Assembly: GCA_963844855.1 (NCBI GenBank)
Contig: CAWJQP010000071.1
Coordinates: 186,001 to 250,000 of the forward strand
Direction of reading: 5' to 3'
Length of the DNA stretch: 64,000 nucleotides
From: DASQDN01 sp963844855
GTDB taxonomy: Bacteria > Acidobacteriota > Terriglobia > Bryobacterales > Bryobacteraceae
Below the pieces are notes generated by a model. That model ran no database searches. It was not told the DNA's origin and was given only the letters and a program-made list of their open reading frames with translations. Both the position numbers and the translations under genes were made by a program. Of the stretch, positions 62,030 to 64,000 are shown in pieces. Numbering within the stretch: the stretch's first letter is position 1; each line of letters begins with the position of its first letter.

Positions 62030-62769
62030 CTACGGCGTCGAGGATGTTCCGGGGTTCTTCAGCTTCCATAGAATCTGCCGAAGCATGCCTAGCAAGGCAA
62101 GCGCGTCGCCGCGCGTGAGCCGCAGTCGCCGGACCATGCGGCGGGTTTTCTGTTCTCCGGATTCGCTGGTAAGGTCCTTGATGTAGCCTGACCGCTGCAA
62201 AGAATCCACGAGAAGGTCGGCAATACGGTCGACATCTTCTGCCGTTGCGCTGCGCTGGGCTTTAGTGAGCCTCCGTCTCGACCTGACTGCTTCGTACAAG
62301 TTCGTAAAGGCAAACGGCAACAGCTTGTCCCAGGTTCATCGACTCGTGTTCGCCGCGAGTCGGAATGCGCATTAGCCAGTTGACAACGCGCCATATCTTC
62401 ATTGCTGAGCCCGAACTTCTCGGTTCCAAATAGCAATGCCACGCGGCCGATATCCAGCTCCTGACGGATCAGTCCCGCTCCGTATTCCAGCCGGTGCAAC
62501 GAATGCTGCAATTGACGATGCCCGACGGCGGTTGTACCAACCACCAGTGTGCAGTCTGCGATCGCCTCCGCTACGGTAGCGTATTGCTCGGAACTCTCGA
62601 GGACAGTCGCCGCATTCACAGCGGATTTGGCCTCGGCGTAAGCGACCTCGTAGGGGTTCACGACACGCAGCCGAAGGAACCCGAAGTTACTCATGGCCCG
62701 AGCCGCTGCGCCTATATTCAGCGGATTGCGGGGAGCGACCAGTACGACGCGCAGAGAGTCAGATTGCAC
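62030..62769 (-). pseudogene. TrmJ/SpoU-type tRNA/rRNA methyltransferase, frameshifted
   Basis: From ATG 62769 the SPOUT signature is clear: VVLVAPRNPLNIGAAARAMS, then VALLFGTEKFGLSNEDMARC. The third motif (RIPTRGEHESMNLGQAVAVC) is in a second frame from about 62390, and the C-terminal helical extension (LTKAQRSATAEDVDRIADLL) in a third from about 62300, ending at 62030. The family 2'-O-methylates tRNA, as TrmJ does at position 32. Full length is preserved, so the breaks may be assembly errors. Confidence 0.78.
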
Positions 62770-62836
62770 TTTCCTATGCTACTCGTCGCACATCTGACGC
62801 GACCTTCCGCTACCCTGGAAGAACGTAGTATCACGG

Positions 62837-64000
62837 ATGTCTTCTCCTGCCCGCACTCTAAGCGCCAAGAGCTTCTTTTCCCCGCGAGGCATCCTGTCCC
62901 AGTGGCACCCCAATTACGAGCACCGGTCGGGCCAACTCGATATGGCGCAGGCCGTCGAGGATGCAATCAAGTCGAAACGGACACTGCTCGTCGAGGCCGG
63001 TACCGGGACCGGTAAAACACTTGCCTATCTAATCCCGGCGATCCTCTCAGGCAAACGGGTCGTGATCTCGACAGGAACTAAGAACCTTCAAGAGCAGATC
63101 TTCCATAAAGACATTCCGTTCCTGCAACAGCACCTCTCGACTCCTTTGAAGGTCTGCTATATGAAGGGCAGAAACAACTACGCCTGCCGGCAAAAGATCT
63201 ACGACGCCGAACAGACCCCGATGCTGACAGGAATGGATGAAATCTCCGAATTCCGCATCATTCGCGAATGGGAAAAGACAACGGAAACCGGAGATAGGGC
63301 GGAAGTGCGCGATCTACCCGAGAACAGCACTCTTTGGGCGAAAATCGATGCCCGGCGCGATTTGTGCACCGGTCAAAAATGCCAACAATTCGAGCGCTGC
63401 TTCCTGACGCAGATGCATCAGAAGGCGATCGAAAGTGACCTCATCATCGTTAATCACCATCTCTTTTTTGCGGACCTTGCGCTGAAAGACGAAGATTTCA
63501 CACAGATTATCCCCGAGTATGCGGTTGCTGTCTTCGATGAAGCCCATGAAATCGAGGACGTGATCGGCCAGTACTTTGGGGTCTCGGTCAGCAGTGCCCA
63601 GCTGGAGGACCTGCGGCGGGATGTTTTGACGATTGCCCGCCTCAAGAATTGCGGTTCGGTCGAACTGGACCGGATTCTGCAAACGGTACACGAACTCAGC
63701 GATCGTTTTTTTTCGCTTTTCCCGACCACCGACGGCCGCTCAGGCTTCCGAATCCATGACGCGTTCCTGGAGCTGAATCGGGACGTCTACGAGGACTTTC
63801 TCCGTGCAATCGAGCTGATTGTTCTTCAACTCAGTCTGATTAAGAATGCGCCCGAAGAGTTCATTCCATTGCAGCGACGGGCGAAGGAATACTCCGACCG
63901 GCTGCGCTTTTGGATGGAAAGTCCCCAAGGAGCCTTCGTTTACTGGATTGAGCGGCGGGGGCGGAGTGTATATCTTCAGGCGACTCCGATTGATGTTTCC
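62837..64000 (+). CDS. DinG/XPD-family ATP-dependent DNA helicase, N-terminal part
   Basis: From ATG 62837 the frame is open to the window edge (388 codons), so the gene is cut at its 3' end. Helicase motif I is EAGTGTGKTLAY, motif II is FDEAHEIED (DEAH), and VISTGTKNLQEQIF is motif Ia. Four Cys residues, in NNYACRQ and DLCTGQKCQQFERC, would hold the 4Fe-4S cluster typical of DinG and XPD. It unwinds damaged or structured DNA. It is divergent from the trmJ-like gene, 67 bases between starts. Confidence 0.9.
   Translation, partial: MSSPARTLSAKSFFSPRGILSQWHPNYEHRSGQLDMAQAVEDAIKSKRTLLVEAGTGTGKTLAYLIPAILSGKRVVISTGTKNLQEQIFHKDIPFLQQHLSTPLKVCYMKGRNNYACRQKIYDAEQTPMLTGMDEISEFRIIREWEKTTETGDRAEVRDLPENSTLWAKIDARRDLCTGQKCQQFERCFLTQMHQKAIESDLIIVNHHLFFADLALKDEDFTQIIPEYAVAVFDEAHEIEDVIGQYFGVSVSSAQLEDLRRDVLTIARLKNCGSVELDRILQTVHELSDRFFSLFPTTDGRSGFRIHDAFLELNRDVYEDFLRAIELIVLQLSLIKNAPEEFIPLQRRAKEYSDRLRFWMESPQGAFVYWIERRGRSVYLQATPIDVS

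Noticed and set aside
1..64000. Search for CRISPR repeats, IS terminal repeats, integrase genes and rRNA/tRNA genes
   Set aside because: No regularly spaced repeats, transposase or integrase motifs, or RNA gene cores were recognised by eye.

Overview
The window looks like chromosome from an Acidobacteriota member, probably near Bryobacterales/Solibacter. The reasons are moderate-GC coding sequence, a 1145-residue Oar-type TonB-dependent receptor and a cobalamin receptor that both start with a carboxypeptidase-regulatory-like domain, a planctomycete-type cytochrome c protein at the left edge, and several twin-arginine enzymes of sugar metabolism. This placement is inferred from gene families; there is no rRNA gene to confirm it. 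I saw no tRNA, IS element, prophage or CRISPR array.

Layout. 1-9440: a cytochrome c fragment, then a tight rightward operon of two enolase-superfamily sugar-acid enzymes, an SDR, a GH63-like glucosidase, a NodB-type deacetylase, an acyl carrier protein, a ketoacyl-ACP synthase and an MFS transporter. 9532-17385: sugar-nucleotide genes, then envelope genes (L,D-transpeptidase, M23 peptidase, M1 peptidase lipoprotein), a polyprenyl diphosphate synthase and an alpha-dioxygenase-like haem enzyme. 17404-21912: the leftward rpmH-rnpA-yidD-yidC-khpB-mnmE cluster behind a near-consensus promoter. 22005-29673: purN-purM, dxr-rseP-greA, a CDP-alcohol phosphotransferase, acpS-nikR, dtd and small proteins. 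29670-35135: DUF362, DUF892, a cupin, and a CpxAR-like two-component system with a Spy-like periplasmic protein.

35154-43378: a cobalamin riboswitch, a BtuB-like receptor with pdxH, and a divergent sulfatase/Oar receptor pair. 43395-51495 (leftward): a secreted protein, aroA, a GH57 gene, treY and a cation/proton antiporter. 51811-54501: an unassigned structured small RNA with its own promoter and terminator, then argC-argB-argA-like. 54543-62769: small hypotheticals, bcp, a sugar isomerase-like protein, then mutS2, Nudix, SMP-30, BON and trmJ, nearly all interrupted by frameshifts. 62837-64000: the start of a DinG/XPD-type helicase.

The best candidates for something new are the 51.8-52.0 kb RNA; the deacetylase-ACP-ketosynthase trio, which has the same three families as NodB-NodF-NodE but sits in a sugar-acid operon; and the CpxAR-like locus, where GTAAA-N6-GTAAA boxes precede both the kinase and its presumed target and both proteins carry GPGG-rich tracts. 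Reading frames are broken repeatedly at 47.9-49.5 kb and 57.5-62.4 kb while protein similarity carries on across the breaks. That pattern fits local assembly indels better than gene decay, and it limits annotation there.
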